64,000 nucleotides of DNA from Paenibacillus sp. JDR-2 (GTDB lineage Bacteria > Bacillota > Bacilli > Paenibacillales > Paenibacillaceae). Position numbers and translations under genes: made by a program. The first letter of the stretch is position 1, and the number at the start of each line of letters is the position of its first letter. The DNA lies in assembly GCF_000023585.1 (NCBI RefSeq), contig NC_012914.1:3564001-3628000 (forward strand), written 5' to 3'. Below the pieces are notes generated by a model, which worked only from the letters and a program-made list of their open reading frames with translations, was not told where the DNA came from and did no database searches. Of this stretch, positions 25,414-34,715 are shown one piece after another.

Positions 25414-25703
25414 ATGAGAAAATATACACCCGGCATCATGGCAAGCTAAACGGAGGAGTCCGGAGTATTTACTCTGAGAGATGGTGGATCCCGGCGGGCA
25501 TAAGGCCCGTTTCGACTCCGCATCCTTTATGGCCTTATGAAGCAGGTGAAGCTTTTGTTTGACGAGAATATCGTCTCCACGAATGGGCGTGTGGTGAACG
25601 CATACTTTCACAGTGCACAAATTAATATTTCACGGGACAGAAAACAGCCGAAGCTGTTGCGAATCTTATTCAGAACAAAGCGATGACTTACCTTAACGAA
25701 TAA
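25414..25703 (+). pseudogene. Remnant of a solute-binding-protein gene
   Basis: A ribosome binding site (AAAAGGAG) and ATG open an 11-codon stub (MRKYTPGIMAS) that soon stops. Downstream, three pieces in different frames align with the intact binding protein of the next gene: MVDPGGHKARFDSASFMAL (25481-25537, intact FVDETNRKASFDT), MKQVKLLFDENIVST (25537-25581, intact MKSMFDDGIVST) and YFTGQKTAEAVANLIQNK with AMTYLNE to the stop at 25701 (intact FFAGQKSANDVAKLIQNK). Large internal parts are missing and at least two frameshifts occur. It is a decayed paralogue lying directly ahead of the working gene. Confidence 0.85.
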
Positions 25704-25728
25704 CTCCATATGAAAAGGAATGAAAGAG

Positions 25729-27135
25729 ATGAAAAAGATGGGACTTATTATACTTACCGTTTCGTTAATCGTGCTCGTTATGGCGGCTTGCAGCAATAAC
25801 AGAAGCATGGAAGCAGACGATGAGGCGACTCAAGAGCCAGGCAAGACTACTATTCCGTCCGGAACAACGGCAAGTACAAATCCGGATGGAGATGCATCCG
25901 GCGGAGATCAGAAATTGATTACGTTCTCGGTTTTCTGGCCGAACGAGCAATATGAACAGGCTGTTAAATCATACGAAGCGGCTCATCCGAATATCAAGAT
26001 CAAGCTGCAGTATGGATTAAGCGAACCTTACAGCGACGAAGGGGGAGGAGAGCAAACGGACGCCGACATTGAAAAGTTCACGACAACAACCAATGCGGCG
26101 ATGCTGGCCGGCAAGGGCCCGGATCTGGTTGATCTCCGTTATTTGGCTGCTGACGATTACGAGAGGCATCACTTGCTCGAGGACTTATCGGCAAAAATGG
26201 AAGAGGACCATGCGTTTCGCAAGACGGATTATTTCACGAATGTATTAAGTAACGGACAAGCAGGGAAGAGTTTGTACAGTCTTCCGCTATCCTTCAGCTT
26301 AAGCGGAATGGTTGGAGATCGCAGCGCAATTGCCGCAACCGGCGTAAAGTTCGACGACAAATCCTGGACTTGGGATGATTTCATGGCTGTGGGCAAGGAG
26401 CTGGTTAACGCGAACGGAAAATATAAGGCGGCTATTGTCAGCGGGGAAGGTCTTCTGGTTGGCGGGACCGATTATTTCGTGCGCAGCCTGGTTGCGGATA
26501 ACTACGGCAGATTTGTTGATGAGACTAACCGCAAGGCAAGCTTTGATACACCGGATTTCATCGGTCTATTGAAACAAATGAAAAGCATGTTTGACGATGG
26601 AATCGTCAGCACGTCGGATAGGGGATATTTTACGAATGTCAGCATCTTGTCTCCGGAAGATTATTTAACAACATTAAATGTATTCGGTAAAGATACGGCA
26701 TTTTACATCAAACCTCATGCCGGTCAAGAGGCGGCGGGCACTTCCTATGAAACAAGGTCCGATATTGGAATAAACGCAAATTCCAAAGCGAAGGATGCAG
26801 CCTGGGATTTCCTGAAATACTTGATGGACCACACGACCATAGGCCTTCCCATCAATAAGGAACGCTTCGCTGACGCGTTACAAGTTCTGAAGAAGCAAGG
26901 AACGATTACTCCGCCAACCGTTGGTTCGCAGCATAGCGAATCCTTTAAGGTGGACGAGGCACAACTAGACCGGCTTGAAAGCTTTGCAGACGCCGCTTCC
27001 CGCAAGAAGAATACGTCCGGAAAGGTGCTGGATATCGTATCCGCCAATACGGCTGCCTTCTTCGCGGGTCAGAAATCCGCGAACGACGTAGCGAAGCTGA
27101 TTCAAAACAAAGCAATGACGGTCCTAAATGAATAG
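25729..27135 (+). CDS. Extracellular solute-binding lipoprotein of a sugar ABC importer
   Basis: The protein has 468 residues from ATG 25729, 9 bases after AAAAGGA; the ATG at 25720 would touch that site. The signal peptide ends LVMAAC with lipidated Cys21, followed by an acidic low-complexity linker. The body is a family 1 binding protein (ITFSVFWPNEQYEQAVKSYEAAHPNIKIKL split over the usual first strand and helix; MLAGKGPDLVDL; KDAAWDFLKYLMD near the end). It should capture a carbohydrate for the two permeases encoded next; the sugar is not predictable. Its 3' end overlaps the permease start by 8 bases. Confidence 0.9.
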   Translation: MKKMGLIILTVSLIVLVMAACSNNRSMEADDEATQEPGKTTIPSGTTASTNPDGDASGGDQKLITFSVFWPNEQYEQAVKSYEAAHPNIKIKLQYGLSEPYSDEGGGEQTDADIEKFTTTTNAAMLAGKGPDLVDLRYLAADDYERHHLLEDLSAKMEEDHAFRKTDYFTNVLSNGQAGKSLYSLPLSFSLSGMVGDRSAIAATGVKFDDKSWTWDDFMAVGKELVNANGKYKAAIVSGEGLLVGGTDYFVRSLVADNYGRFVDETNRKASFDTPDFIGLLKQMKSMFDDGIVSTSDRGYFTNVSILSPEDYLTTLNVFGKDTAFYIKPHAGQEAAGTSYETRSDIGINANSKAKDAAWDFLKYLMDHTTIGLPINKERFADALQVLKKQGTITPPTVGSQHSESFKVDEAQLDRLESFADAASRKKNTSGKVLDIVSANTAAFFAGQKSANDVAKLIQNKAMTVLNE

Positions 27136-28006
27136 CAGAGGATTAAAGAGATGGAGAGGGGAAGGCATGGTGGCTATGCTTTTCCTTGGGCCAAGCTTAG
27201 TCGGATTTTCCGTGTTCTACCTTATTCCGTTTCTGCTAGGGATCTATGAGTCCTTTACTGACGGTGCGCTTGGTGGTCATCTAGTAGGCTTTAGCAATTA
27301 TTCGGCACTTCTGCATAGCGCTTCTTTCCGCAAGGCAGCCGGCAATACGATGCTGTTTACCGCGGTTGGTGTACCGCTGCTGATCATGCTGTCCTTAACG
27401 CTTGCGCTCCTTCTTAATAGGCGGATATTCCTGCGCAGCACTTTGCGTACGTCGTTTATGCTCCCGCTTGTTGTGCCGGTAGCGTCCGTCGTGACGGTCT
27501 GGCAAATCTTTTTCGACTGGAACGGAACCTTGAATGCATGGGTGCACGCCTGCGGAATGGACCGGATCGATTGGATGCAGTCGAATTGGTCCATGAGTAT
27601 CGTTATCGTGATGTATGTATGGAAGAACATCGGCTACGATATGATCCTATTGCTGGCCGGACTGCAATCCATACCGAAGGATTATTACGAGACCGCATCG
27701 CTTGAAGGCGCCGGCCGTTTCCATCAATTTCGCCATATTACGCTTGTTTATTTGACGCCAACCTTATTCTTTGTGCTGCTCATCTCGATCATTAACTCGT
27801 TCAAAGTATTTCGGGAGACGTATTTGCTGGCAGGAGATTATCCGTATGACCGGTTATATATGCTGCAGCATTACATGAATAACATGTTTTTCGAGCTGGA
27901 TGTCCAAAAGCTGACGGCTGCCGCGACAATGATGGTCGCCTGCATCGTGCTCTTGACCTCGGGACTGCTTCGCGCTGAACGCCGGTTCAGGGAGCAAACG
28001 GAGTAG
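27128..28006 (+). CDS. Sugar ABC transporter permease (MalF/UgpA type)
   Basis: A 292-residue membrane protein of six segments. The ATG at 27128 overlaps the binding-protein gene. The cytoplasmic loop EAA motif is YYETASLEGAGRFHQFRHITL, with the conserved EAA-like ETAxxxGA. It pairs with the MalG-type permease 14 bases downstream. No ABC ATPase lies in the operon, so energy must come from an ATPase encoded elsewhere, as with MsmX in B. subtilis. The protein looks complete. Confidence 0.92.
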   Translation: MNSRGLKRWRGEGMVAMLFLGPSLVGFSVFYLIPFLLGIYESFTDGALGGHLVGFSNYSALLHSASFRKAAGNTMLFTAVGVPLLIMLSLTLALLLNRRIFLRSTLRTSFMLPLVVPVASVVTVWQIFFDWNGTLNAWVHACGMDRIDWMQSNWSMSIVIVMYVWKNIGYDMILLLAGLQSIPKDYYETASLEGAGRFHQFRHITLVYLTPTLFFVLLISIINSFKVFRETYLLAGDYPYDRLYMLQHYMNNMFFELDVQKLTAAATMMVACIVLLTSGLLRAERRFREQTE

Positions 28007-28020
28007 AGGAAGGGGAAGCA

Positions 28021-28893
28021 ATGAATATTAGAGTATCCGGGCTTGTATTAACGGCGATTCTTGCCGTATTTGCAGCTGTCATGCTGTTCCCGATTGGGCT
28101 TACGCTTGTAAGCTCCTTGATGACGGAAGCGGAACTTAACCAAAATTACGATTTAATCGGACAAATGGTGGATACGGCCAGAGGCGGCAAAGATGCTTTC
28201 GTTAATCTGAAGCTGCTGCCAGATTGGCTGTCGTTTGAACAATACGCGAAGGTATTGATCCTGAGCCCGAAGTTTCTTAGTATGTTCTGGAATTCAGCCG
28301 GGCTGGTAGGGCCAATTGCGATTGGTCAGATATTCGTTGGCTCGCTGGCGGCATACGCTTTCGCTAAACTCCGGTTTCCGGGAAGGGATAAGCTGTTTCT
28401 CGTCTATTTGATGACGATGCTTATGCCTTTCCAGGTTACTCTGGTCCCGAATTATCTTGTTATCGATAAGCTGGGGCTAATGAACAACCCTTCGGCAATT
28501 GTATTGCCTGGCATATTCGGGGCGTTTGGAGTGTTTATGATGCGGCAATTTATGGCCCATATTCCTTATGCGCTTTCGGAAGCTGCCAAAGTCGATGGAG
28601 CAGGTCCGTTTACTATTTTCTGGCGGGTTATCCTTCCTCTGGCCAAACCGGGTCTTGCCGCGCTTGCGGTATTGCTGTTTGTCGACTACTGGAACATGAT
28701 TGAGCAGCCGCTTATTTTCTTGCAGGATGCTGCCAAGCAGCCTTTATCGCTCTATTTGGCGCAAATCAACCAATCGGAACGCGGGGCCGGGTTTGCCGCT
28801 TCCGCGTTGTACATGGCCCCGATGGTGCTCTTGTTCCTGTACGCGGAGTCTTATTTCGTGGCAGGGATTCAACACTCGGGCATAAAAGGATAA
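28021..28893 (+). CDS. Sugar ABC transporter permease (MalG/UgpE type)
   Basis: A 290-residue membrane protein with GAGGAAGGGG before ATG. The N-terminal LFPIGLTLVSSLMTEAEL and the EAA loop ALSEAAKVDGAGPFTIFWRVILPL are those of the MalG branch. Relative to typical members there is an extra periplasmic loop between the first two segments (about residues 40-75). It forms a heterodimeric channel with the preceding permease. The HlyD-like gene follows 17 bases later. Confidence 0.92.
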   Translation: MNIRVSGLVLTAILAVFAAVMLFPIGLTLVSSLMTEAELNQNYDLIGQMVDTARGGKDAFVNLKLLPDWLSFEQYAKVLILSPKFLSMFWNSAGLVGPIAIGQIFVGSLAAYAFAKLRFPGRDKLFLVYLMTMLMPFQVTLVPNYLVIDKLGLMNNPSAIVLPGIFGAFGVFMMRQFMAHIPYALSEAAKVDGAGPFTIFWRVILPLAKPGLAALAVLLFVDYWNMIEQPLIFLQDAAKQPLSLYLAQINQSERGAGFAASALYMAPMVLLFLYAESYFVAGIQHSGIKG

Positions 28894-28910
28894 TCTCAGG
28901 AGTGAATGCA

Positions 28911-30053
28911 ATGGATGAAAGAAAGCCCGGTTCCGGTAAACGCAAGCTGCGACTGCTGGCCAGTCTATTCCTGATTCTGCTCGCGGTATGTACCCTTGCG
29001 GGAAATACGATACGGAACATGTCTTTGCAGAAGGTCTATACGCAAACCGCATCAAAAGGATCGGTCACGCACGAATTCGAAGGCAATGCAACTGTTCTGC
29101 CCGAACAAACGCAAGACCTGACGAATCCGGCAGGCTGGAAGGTGATGAAGGTGCTTGTTAAACAAGGCGATAAAGTTGCCAAAGGCCAGAAGTTGATCGA
29201 GTATGACGGCAGCGAAGCGATGCTGCAGCTCGAGGATATGAAGACAAGTCTCAAAAAACAGCAGCTATCCATGAATCAACTGCATACGGATTACATTACA
29301 GCGGTAACCCAAGGAGACGAGAGCACACTCTCTGCCGCAATGGTTGCGCTTGAATCCGCCGAGCTCGACATTGCCTCGCAGGAGAATCATATTCAGCGCC
29401 TTCAAAAGAACATTGCGGACAGCCAATCGATCTCCGCGCCTTTTGCGGGTATCGTAACCGAGGTTAATGCACTGGCTGGTTCAGGTCCCGGCGGAGGTCC
29501 GGACGTTACGCTAGCCAATGCTTCCAAAGGCTTCAAGATCCAGCTGCAGGTTCCGGGAGATATATCCCGTCTGCTGGAAATCGGAGAAGCCTTGAATCAA
29601 ATTACGTTAACGGGCAAGGACAGTGGACAGCTTTCAGGTACAATAATGACAATCGATAATAATATGAATGGCACAGTGGACAATACGTTAGACAGCGGTA
29701 CATCTCACTCAAACGATACTCACTTTATCCCAAGCAGCGTAACGGTTCTGCTCAAGGACAATAAGCTGATTGGCGGCGAACGGGTACAGGTGAAGATTGT
29801 GAAGAGTAACAGCGAGGCTATCCTTACGCTGCCGAACGAAGCCGTGCATCAGGATGAACGCGGAGCCTATGTATTTACGGTAGAAAGCAAGGAAGGACCA
29901 CTCGGAAATGCCTATTATGCCGTGAAGACTCCCGTTAAGGTAACTGACACCAATGCATATGTGACGGCTGTTACGGAAGGGCTGTTCGAGGAACAGGAGG
30001 TCATCGTGAGCAGTACGGGTTACCTCATAGACGGGGTGCGCGTTAGAAAGTAA
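28911..30053 (+). CDS. HlyD/RND-type periplasmic adaptor (membrane fusion protein)
   Basis: The protein has 380 residues from ATG 28911, 8 bases after AGGAG; the GTG at 28902 overlaps that site. One N-terminal membrane anchor is followed by a barrel-sandwich (lipoyl-like) hybrid: VMKVLVKQGDKVAKGQKLIEYD in the first half and SISAPFAGIVTEVNALAGSGP in the second, separated by a coiled-coil hairpin (about residues 100-165). A C-terminal beta-barrel and the membrane-proximal domain follow. Such adaptors usually serve MacB- or RND-like exporters, but none is encoded here; it closes an importer operon instead. Its partner is unknown. Confidence 0.85.
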   Translation: MDERKPGSGKRKLRLLASLFLILLAVCTLAGNTIRNMSLQKVYTQTASKGSVTHEFEGNATVLPEQTQDLTNPAGWKVMKVLVKQGDKVAKGQKLIEYDGSEAMLQLEDMKTSLKKQQLSMNQLHTDYITAVTQGDESTLSAAMVALESAELDIASQENHIQRLQKNIADSQSISAPFAGIVTEVNALAGSGPGGGPDVTLANASKGFKIQLQVPGDISRLLEIGEALNQITLTGKDSGQLSGTIMTIDNNMNGTVDNTLDSGTSHSNDTHFIPSSVTVLLKDNKLIGGERVQVKIVKSNSEAILTLPNEAVHQDERGAYVFTVESKEGPLGNAYYAVKTPVKVTDTNAYVTAVTEGLFEEQEVIVSSTGYLIDGVRVRK

Positions 30054-30092
30054 CAGGAAAAAAGCCGCGGTTTCCGCGGCTTTTTCCTGTTA
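30051..30092. terminator. Bidirectional terminator between the adaptor and GDPD genes
   Basis: A GCCGCGG/CCGCGGC core with TTT loop, flanked by matching A and T tracts and the TAACAGG/CCTGTTA ends, so it can act on both strands. Confidence 0.9.
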
Positions 30093-30103
30093 CTTCATCA
30101 AAG

Positions 30104-31876
30104 TTATAAATCAAGTCCAATCATGGATTGTGCAATAGTAGGGGTATCCGTAATCAGGCCGTCCACCTGAAATTTAAGCATTTCCTTCAAGTTGTGACGA
30201 CCGTTCACCGTCCACACCCATACCTCTCGTCCGGAAGCATGCGCTCGGTCGACGAGCTGCTTCGTTACCATAACCTGTTCAACCGTATAGAAATCAACGT
30301 CTAACGAGGAGAGATTACCAACGGCGAAATACATGATTTGCCCAATCCGGATATCCGGGGACAGCTCTCGAATTTGCCGCAGCATGGTGCTGTCAAACGA
30401 CTGGATATACACGTCTTTTTCCATTTCATTGGCATGGATCAGCCGAATAACTTCCCGCACGAGCGGTTCGCTTGCCCCATGGGGTTTCAAATCAAGCAGC
30501 AGCTTGATCCGTCCCTTTGCCTCCGTCAATACCTGCTCAAGCGTAGCAACAGGGATAGGAACACCTTCTGCATCCTGACCGATGGACAGCTTGCTTATTT
30601 CCTCGTAAGTTAGTTCATTAACGGATTTGTTTACACCGGCCATCCGGTTGAGAGTAGCGTCATGATTTAATACGGCGATGTTGTCTTTGGTCAACTGAAT
30701 GTCGATTTCTACCGATTGAATGCCCTTATTAATGGCGCTTTGAATGCCAGGCAGCGAATTTTCGGGAGCACTCTCCGTGTCGCCGCGATGTGCGGAGATA
30801 AGGACGCTCCATTTAGCGTAGACCAGATGACTGCTCGCTTTTAGGCCAACGAATAAGGCAAGGCTTACATAAACAACGGCTAATAATGCGAATAATGTCC
30901 GTTTGTGAGCGAAACGCTTCATCATACTGGACAGAGCATCTTCAAATCGTCCGAGAGTGCTGCGATACAGCTTCAAATTATCCTGTAAATACTGCCCATT
31001 TTCCCGTTTGAGCACGTAGAATAACCGGGTCAGCACGATTATGTTGAGAGGCATGATCGCCAGCGTCAGCATGTACGTAAAAATGGTGGACAGCGTCAAG
31101 GAATAATGATCGGAGAACGCCTTCAGCACATTGTGATTAAGCCAATGAGGCAGGAAGGAAACCGACGAAAGCGTCGCAAAGCCTGTACCAATAACAAGCG
31201 CATTTATTAAAAATAAAGAGGTGAGCACCTTGAAATGCTTGCCTCTTGTCAGATCGAGACTGCTCCGGATAGCGCGGCTGATGGTATGCCCTTCAAGGAC
31301 GATATAATGCAGCACGAAAACCCATCGAAGCACCAAATAGACGGCTGCAACCAAGATAAGCAAGTAGACAACGGACATCGCGACGGACAGGTTCATGACG
31401 CTGCGCTCCAGTACAATCGGAAGATTAAACAGCGCGTAGAATGATTCCGACATCGGCGAGTCGACGAACGGGATCAGCACGAGCAGCAAGACAAGCAGCT
31501 GTACGGTACCAAAGCCTAATAGGCTTGGCGTCTGCCGAAGCGCGGTAAACAGGGCGTCCATGATGGCGATCCGTTTGCCGAAATAGCGTTGTTGAACCAG
31601 GATAATAAGAACGCACAGCTCGATAAATATCGCAAAAGAAGCGACAAGCGCAATGACGGTAAGTCCAACCATACTCTGCCAGCTTAAGCCGAGCTGAACG
31701 ATATCATCGTTCATAAGCGAACCGGACCCAATAACGGTCAGGATACGGCTGAAAATTAACGTAATAATGGGGATAATGATAACGCTGGTTACCAGCATAA
31801 ATAAATATTCAAATAATAATAGCTGCGGATACGCTGCGCGGAAGTCGCGAATGCTTCTACTGAGCAGCTTGAACAT
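30104..31876 (-). CDS. Glycerophosphodiester phosphodiesterase with N-terminal membrane domain
   Basis: A 590-residue protein; ATG 31876 is 9 bases after AAGAAAGG, and the upstream ATGs overlap this site. About the first 335 residues are a multi-spanning GDPD-associated membrane domain (ending near the FALLAVVYVSLALFVGL segment). The C-terminal catalytic domain has the GDPD signature: SAHRGDTESAPENS with the catalytic His-Arg and Glu, then VEIDIQLTKDNIAVLNHDAT with metal-binding Glu/Asp and the second His. GDPDs split glycerophosphodiesters into glycerol-3-phosphate and an alcohol; membrane-linked forms may act on lipid or teichoic acid fragments. Monocistronic, divergent from metG. Confidence 0.93.
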   Translation of the reverse strand: MFKLLSRSIRDFRAAYPQLLLFEYLFMLVTSVIIIPIITLIFSRILTVIGSGSLMNDDIVQLGLSWQSMVGLTVIALVASFAIFIELCVLIILVQQRYFGKRIAIMDALFTALRQTPSLLGFGTVQLLVLLLVLIPFVDSPMSESFYALFNLPIVLERSVMNLSVAMSVVYLLILVAAVYLVLRWVFVLHYIVLEGHTISRAIRSSLDLTRGKHFKVLTSLFLINALVIGTGFATLSSVSFLPHWLNHNVLKAFSDHYSLTLSTIFTYMLTLAIMPLNIIVLTRLFYVLKRENGQYLQDNLKLYRSTLGRFEDALSSMMKRFAHKRTLFALLAVVYVSLALFVGLKASSHLVYAKWSVLISAHRGDTESAPENSLPGIQSAINKGIQSVEIDIQLTKDNIAVLNHDATLNRMAGVNKSVNELTYEEISKLSIGQDAEGVPIPVATLEQVLTEAKGRIKLLLDLKPHGASEPLVREVIRLIHANEMEKDVYIQSFDSTMLRQIRELSPDIRIGQIMYFAVGNLSSLDVDFYTVEQVMVTKQLVDRAHASGREVWVWTVNGRHNLKEMLKFQVDGLITDTPTIAQSMIGLDL

Positions 31877-31978
31877 GAGAGTCATCCTTTCTTGGCGGTT
31901 CATCATAGTTGGGGTAGCTGCATTAACTTACCATACCGTAACAACAGTGACAATACCAGACTAGCTTAAGGGGTATTA

Positions 31979-32007
31979 TTGACAGAGGTAAATATATCCA
32001 ATATAAT
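31979..32007 (+). promoter_or_regulatory. Consensus sigmaA promoter of the T-box/metG transcript
   Basis: TTGACA at 31979-31984, a 17-base spacer and TATAAT at 32002-32007: a perfect match to the consensus. Transcription should begin near 32014, at the start of the T-box leader. Confidence 0.9.
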
Positions 32008-32013
32008 TCGAAT

Positions 32014-32312
32014 AACTTGAATATTCAGATTAATGGCAACGAAGAGAAGAGTACCATCGTGATGTCTTGTACAGAGAGCCCCGGTTTGCTGAGAAGGGGT
32101 AAAGAATAAGGATGGGAACATGGCCTCTGAGCTGCGCACCGAACCCCAAGTGGTTGTAGACTGCGCCGGAACCCGCACCCGTTATCGTGCTAGAGTATAA
32201 ACGCGGCTGCGTCGTACTTGAAGAGGTTAATGCCGCGAGGCATTAATAAAATTGGGTGGTAACACGTGAGGATAACTCTCGTCCCTTCGGGATGGGAGTT
32301 TTTTTGTTTTTC
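32014..32312 (+). promoter_or_regulatory. T-box leader, methionine type
   Basis: A structured leader directly upstream of the methionyl-tRNA synthetase gene. It has the stem I start GAAGAGAAGAGTACC near 32040, a likely specifier loop GGGAACATGGCCTCTG with the ATG codon at 32120-32122, the T-box itself TGGGTGGTAACACG at 32253-32266, and a terminator at 32274-32310 (AACTCTCGTCC paired with GGATGGGAGTT, then T run). Uncharged tRNA-Met should stabilise the antiterminator and switch on the gene. The specifier was chosen from position and the downstream gene. Confidence 0.92.
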
Positions 32313-32344
32313 AATTTTTAAAACTTTAAGTAGGAGGGAATATC

Positions 32345-34000
32345 ATGAACCCTATTTTTATCGGCGGCGCATGGCCTTATGCGAATGGATCGCTGCATCT
32401 GGGGCGGCTCGCGAGTTTGCTGCCGGGTGATGTGCTGGCCCGCTATTTTCGGGCAAAAGGCAATCCCGTTTTGTATGTTTCGGGCAGTGACTGCCATGGC
32501 ACGCCGGTTGCTGTACAAGCGCTGCAAGAAGGCGTATCGCCGGGGGATATAGCTGACCGTTATCATCAGGAATTTACGGATTGCTTTCAGAAGCTGGGAT
32601 TTACGTACAATCTGTATACGCGCACGGACCAGGAGTTTCACCATAAGGTTGTAAAAGAGCTGTTTATAAGCTTATTGGAGAACGGGTATCTGTACAAGAA
32701 AACGATCCAGCAAACCTACTGCGAGACGGACCGGAGATTTTTGCCAGACCGTTACGTTGAAGGGACTTGCCCGGTTTGCGGAAACCGGGCGAGGGGAGAT
32801 CAATGCGATTATTGCTCAACTTTATTGGATCCAGCCGACCTGACGGATAAGACCTGCAAGATTTGCGGCAATCCCCCGGTTGAACGTCCTACCGAGCATT
32901 ATTATATTTCGCTTTCCCTCTTCCAGGATGTCCTGTCGGAGTATGTAGACCATGCTGACGGCTGGAAAGACAACGCGGTCCAAATAACGAAAAGATATTT
33001 GAGAGAAGGGCTGAAAGACCGTGCGGTTACGAGGGATTTAACCTGGGGAGTAGATGTTCCCGTAAAAGGCTTCGAGGATAAAAAAATCTATGTCTGGATT
33101 GAAGCCGTCAGCGGTTATTTGTCGGCAAGCAAGCAGTGGGCCGCGGAAACGGGTGGCAGCTGGGAATTATTTTGGCAAGAGGGCAAGCATCAGTTAACGG
33201 CTTATTACGTGCACGGCAAAGACAATGTACCTTTTCATACGGTTATTTGGCCGGCATTATTGTTGGGCGCCCGCGGTCTGCATCTTCCCGACCGGATTAT
33301 CTCCTGCGAATACATGACCTTGGAAGGAAAGAAGTTCTCCACGAGCAACAACTGGGCAGTCTGGGTACCGGACATTCTAAGTCGCTATCAGCCGGATTCC
33401 ATTCGTTACTTTCTGATTGCCAACGGTCCAGAGAACCGGGATACGGACTTTTCTTGGCGGGAATTCATTCATAGCCATAACGGAGAATTGCTTGGCGCAT
33501 TCGGGAATTTAGTCAATCGAACGTTGTCTTTTATCGATAAATCGTTTGAAGGACTTATCCCGGAGGGTAATCTAAACGATGAATGGAAGCAGACGATCGA
33601 CGACTGTTATACTAGAAGCGGAGCATTAATAGAAGAAGGGCATCTGAAAGAAGCTATTGAGCATATATTCGCTTCTGTGCGCCGGGCCAATAAGTATTTC
33701 GACGAACGGAAGCCTTGGCTCCAGATCAAAGAAGATAAAGCGGCATGCGGGAATACGCTTCATGCATCCGTTCAGATCATCGCCAATCTGTCTCGATTAT
33801 TAAATCCGTTTATTCCGTTTGCCTGCGAAGAAATAAGAAAATTCCTGACGCTTGACCAACCGGGTTGGACGTTTACTTCCGTTCCCGCCAACCGCAAAAT
33901 CAGGAATTTGAAAATCTTGTTTGAACGGATTGACGTTAGCCGGATTGAGGAAGAATCAAATCTGTTAGCGAAGCAGCATGAAATGAAAAAGAATCAATAA
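32345..34000 (+). CDS. metG: Methionyl-tRNA synthetase, second (archaeal/E. coli-like) type
   Basis: The protein has 551 residues; AGGAGGG is 8 bases before ATG. Class I synthetase with [11 protein letters not shown] at the HIGH site (His18-Leu-Gly-Arg21) and KFSTS (330-334) at the KMSKS site. A zinc knuckle region near residues 140-180 has four CxxC/Cx2C-type cysteine pairs (CPVC, CDYC, CKIC). The anticodon-binding helical domain follows; the C-terminal EMAP-like tRNA-binding domain is absent. It resembles the MetRS1-like enzymes that coexist with the main synthetase in some Bacilli and resist certain MetRS inhibitors; that comparison is from memory. The Met T-box supports a true Met role. 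Confidence 0.88.
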   Translation: MNPIFIGGAWPYANGSLHLGRLASLLPGDVLARYFRAKGNPVLYVSGSDCHGTPVAVQALQEGVSPGDIADRYHQEFTDCFQKLGFTYNLYTRTDQEFHHKVVKELFISLLENGYLYKKTIQQTYCETDRRFLPDRYVEGTCPVCGNRARGDQCDYCSTLLDPADLTDKTCKICGNPPVERPTEHYYISLSLFQDVLSEYVDHADGWKDNAVQITKRYLREGLKDRAVTRDLTWGVDVPVKGFEDKKIYVWIEAVSGYLSASKQWAAETGGSWELFWQEGKHQLTAYYVHGKDNVPFHTVIWPALLLGARGLHLPDRIISCEYMTLEGKKFSTSNNWAVWVPDILSRYQPDSIRYFLIANGPENRDTDFSWREFIHSHNGELLGAFGNLVNRTLSFIDKSFEGLIPEGNLNDEWKQTIDDCYTRSGALIEEGHLKEAIEHIFASVRRANKYFDERKPWLQIKEDKAACGNTLHASVQIIANLSRLLNPFIPFACEEIRKFLTLDQPGWTFTSVPANRKIRNLKILFERIDVSRIEEESNLLAKQHEMKKNQ

Positions 34001-34040
34001 ACCAATACTATCTTGCAACTGTAGACAAAGGGGGATGTCG

Positions 34041-34562
34041 ATGGATCGAGGTAACCGGACGGTACCATTTGGTCACGTAGAAGAGCTGGACACTCGCAAG
34101 GGAACGCTCGTGTATTATGACACGTTCCAGGATGTGTCGGACCAGCAGCTGGTACATGCGGCAGCGCTCGCAAAGGCAAGATCTTTTGTCAAGCTCGTGC
34201 TCTATCCGCTACACGAAGAAACGGCAAAACGCATGTGGAAACGTCCTGTCGAGCCTTATTACAAGCGGGAGGATTTCCTGTTCGGCTGGCGTAGGGAACA
34301 TGGGGACGAAGGAATGATTGTGGTTGAAAATTGGGAAGGGAAGCGCAAAAAATATACGCCTATCGAAGCGGCTATCCGTCATCTGATGGAGGCTTATCCG
34401 CCGCCGCTCTTCCTGTACGTTTCGCCGGAGACGGCTAACGCATTTGCTTCGTATCATTCGTTCGAGGAATGGATCGGCAAGATCCGCTTGATCATCACGG
34501 AACCTCCTCCGGATGCACATCCGAATCTGACCAAGTTTAGACATCGTTGGGATGTAGGCTAG
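34041..34562 (+). CDS. Conserved hypothetical protein
   Basis: The protein has 173 residues from ATG 34041, 6 bases after AAAGGGGG; the ATG at 34035 abuts that site. No signal peptide or membrane segment. Visible features are a mixed alpha/beta pattern, an N-terminal VPFGHVEELDTRKGTLVYYD strand pair, a central basic segment KRMWKRPVEPYYKREDFLFG, and a C-terminal SFEEWIGKIRLIITEPP. I do not recognise the family. It is 40 bases after metG with no terminator between, so it may be co-transcribed from the T-box promoter. A terminator follows. Confidence 0.7.
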   Translation: MDRGNRTVPFGHVEELDTRKGTLVYYDTFQDVSDQQLVHAAALAKARSFVKLVLYPLHEETAKRMWKRPVEPYYKREDFLFGWRREHGDEGMIVVENWEGKRKKYTPIEAAIRHLMEAYPPPLFLYVSPETANAFASYHSFEEWIGKIRLIITEPPPDAHPNLTKFRHRWDVG

Positions 34563-34579
34563 TACAGTATTAATCTCGT

Positions 34580-34615
34580 AGAAGCAGCTGCCAAGCATTG
34601 GCGGCTGCTTTTGTT
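34580..34615 (+). terminator. Terminator after the metG unit
   Basis: Thirteen-base arms AAGCAGCTGCCAA and TTGGCGGCTGCTT (one G-U pair) with a GCA loop, then TTTGTT. Confidence 0.8.
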
Positions 34616-34715
34616 ATGTATACCGCTCCAAAGATAAGGACACGCATAATTTTCCTCGCATTGGTAAAACCTGAGAAAGCAAAAAGTCAGATTACGGGGA
34701 TAAGCAGGTGATGGA

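Noticed and set aside
25414..25449. An 11-residue leader-peptide-like frame (MRKYTPGIMAS) with a good ribosome binding site
   Set aside because: It sits at the head of an evident gene remnant, so it is more likely the stub of the decayed binding-protein gene than a regulatory peptide.
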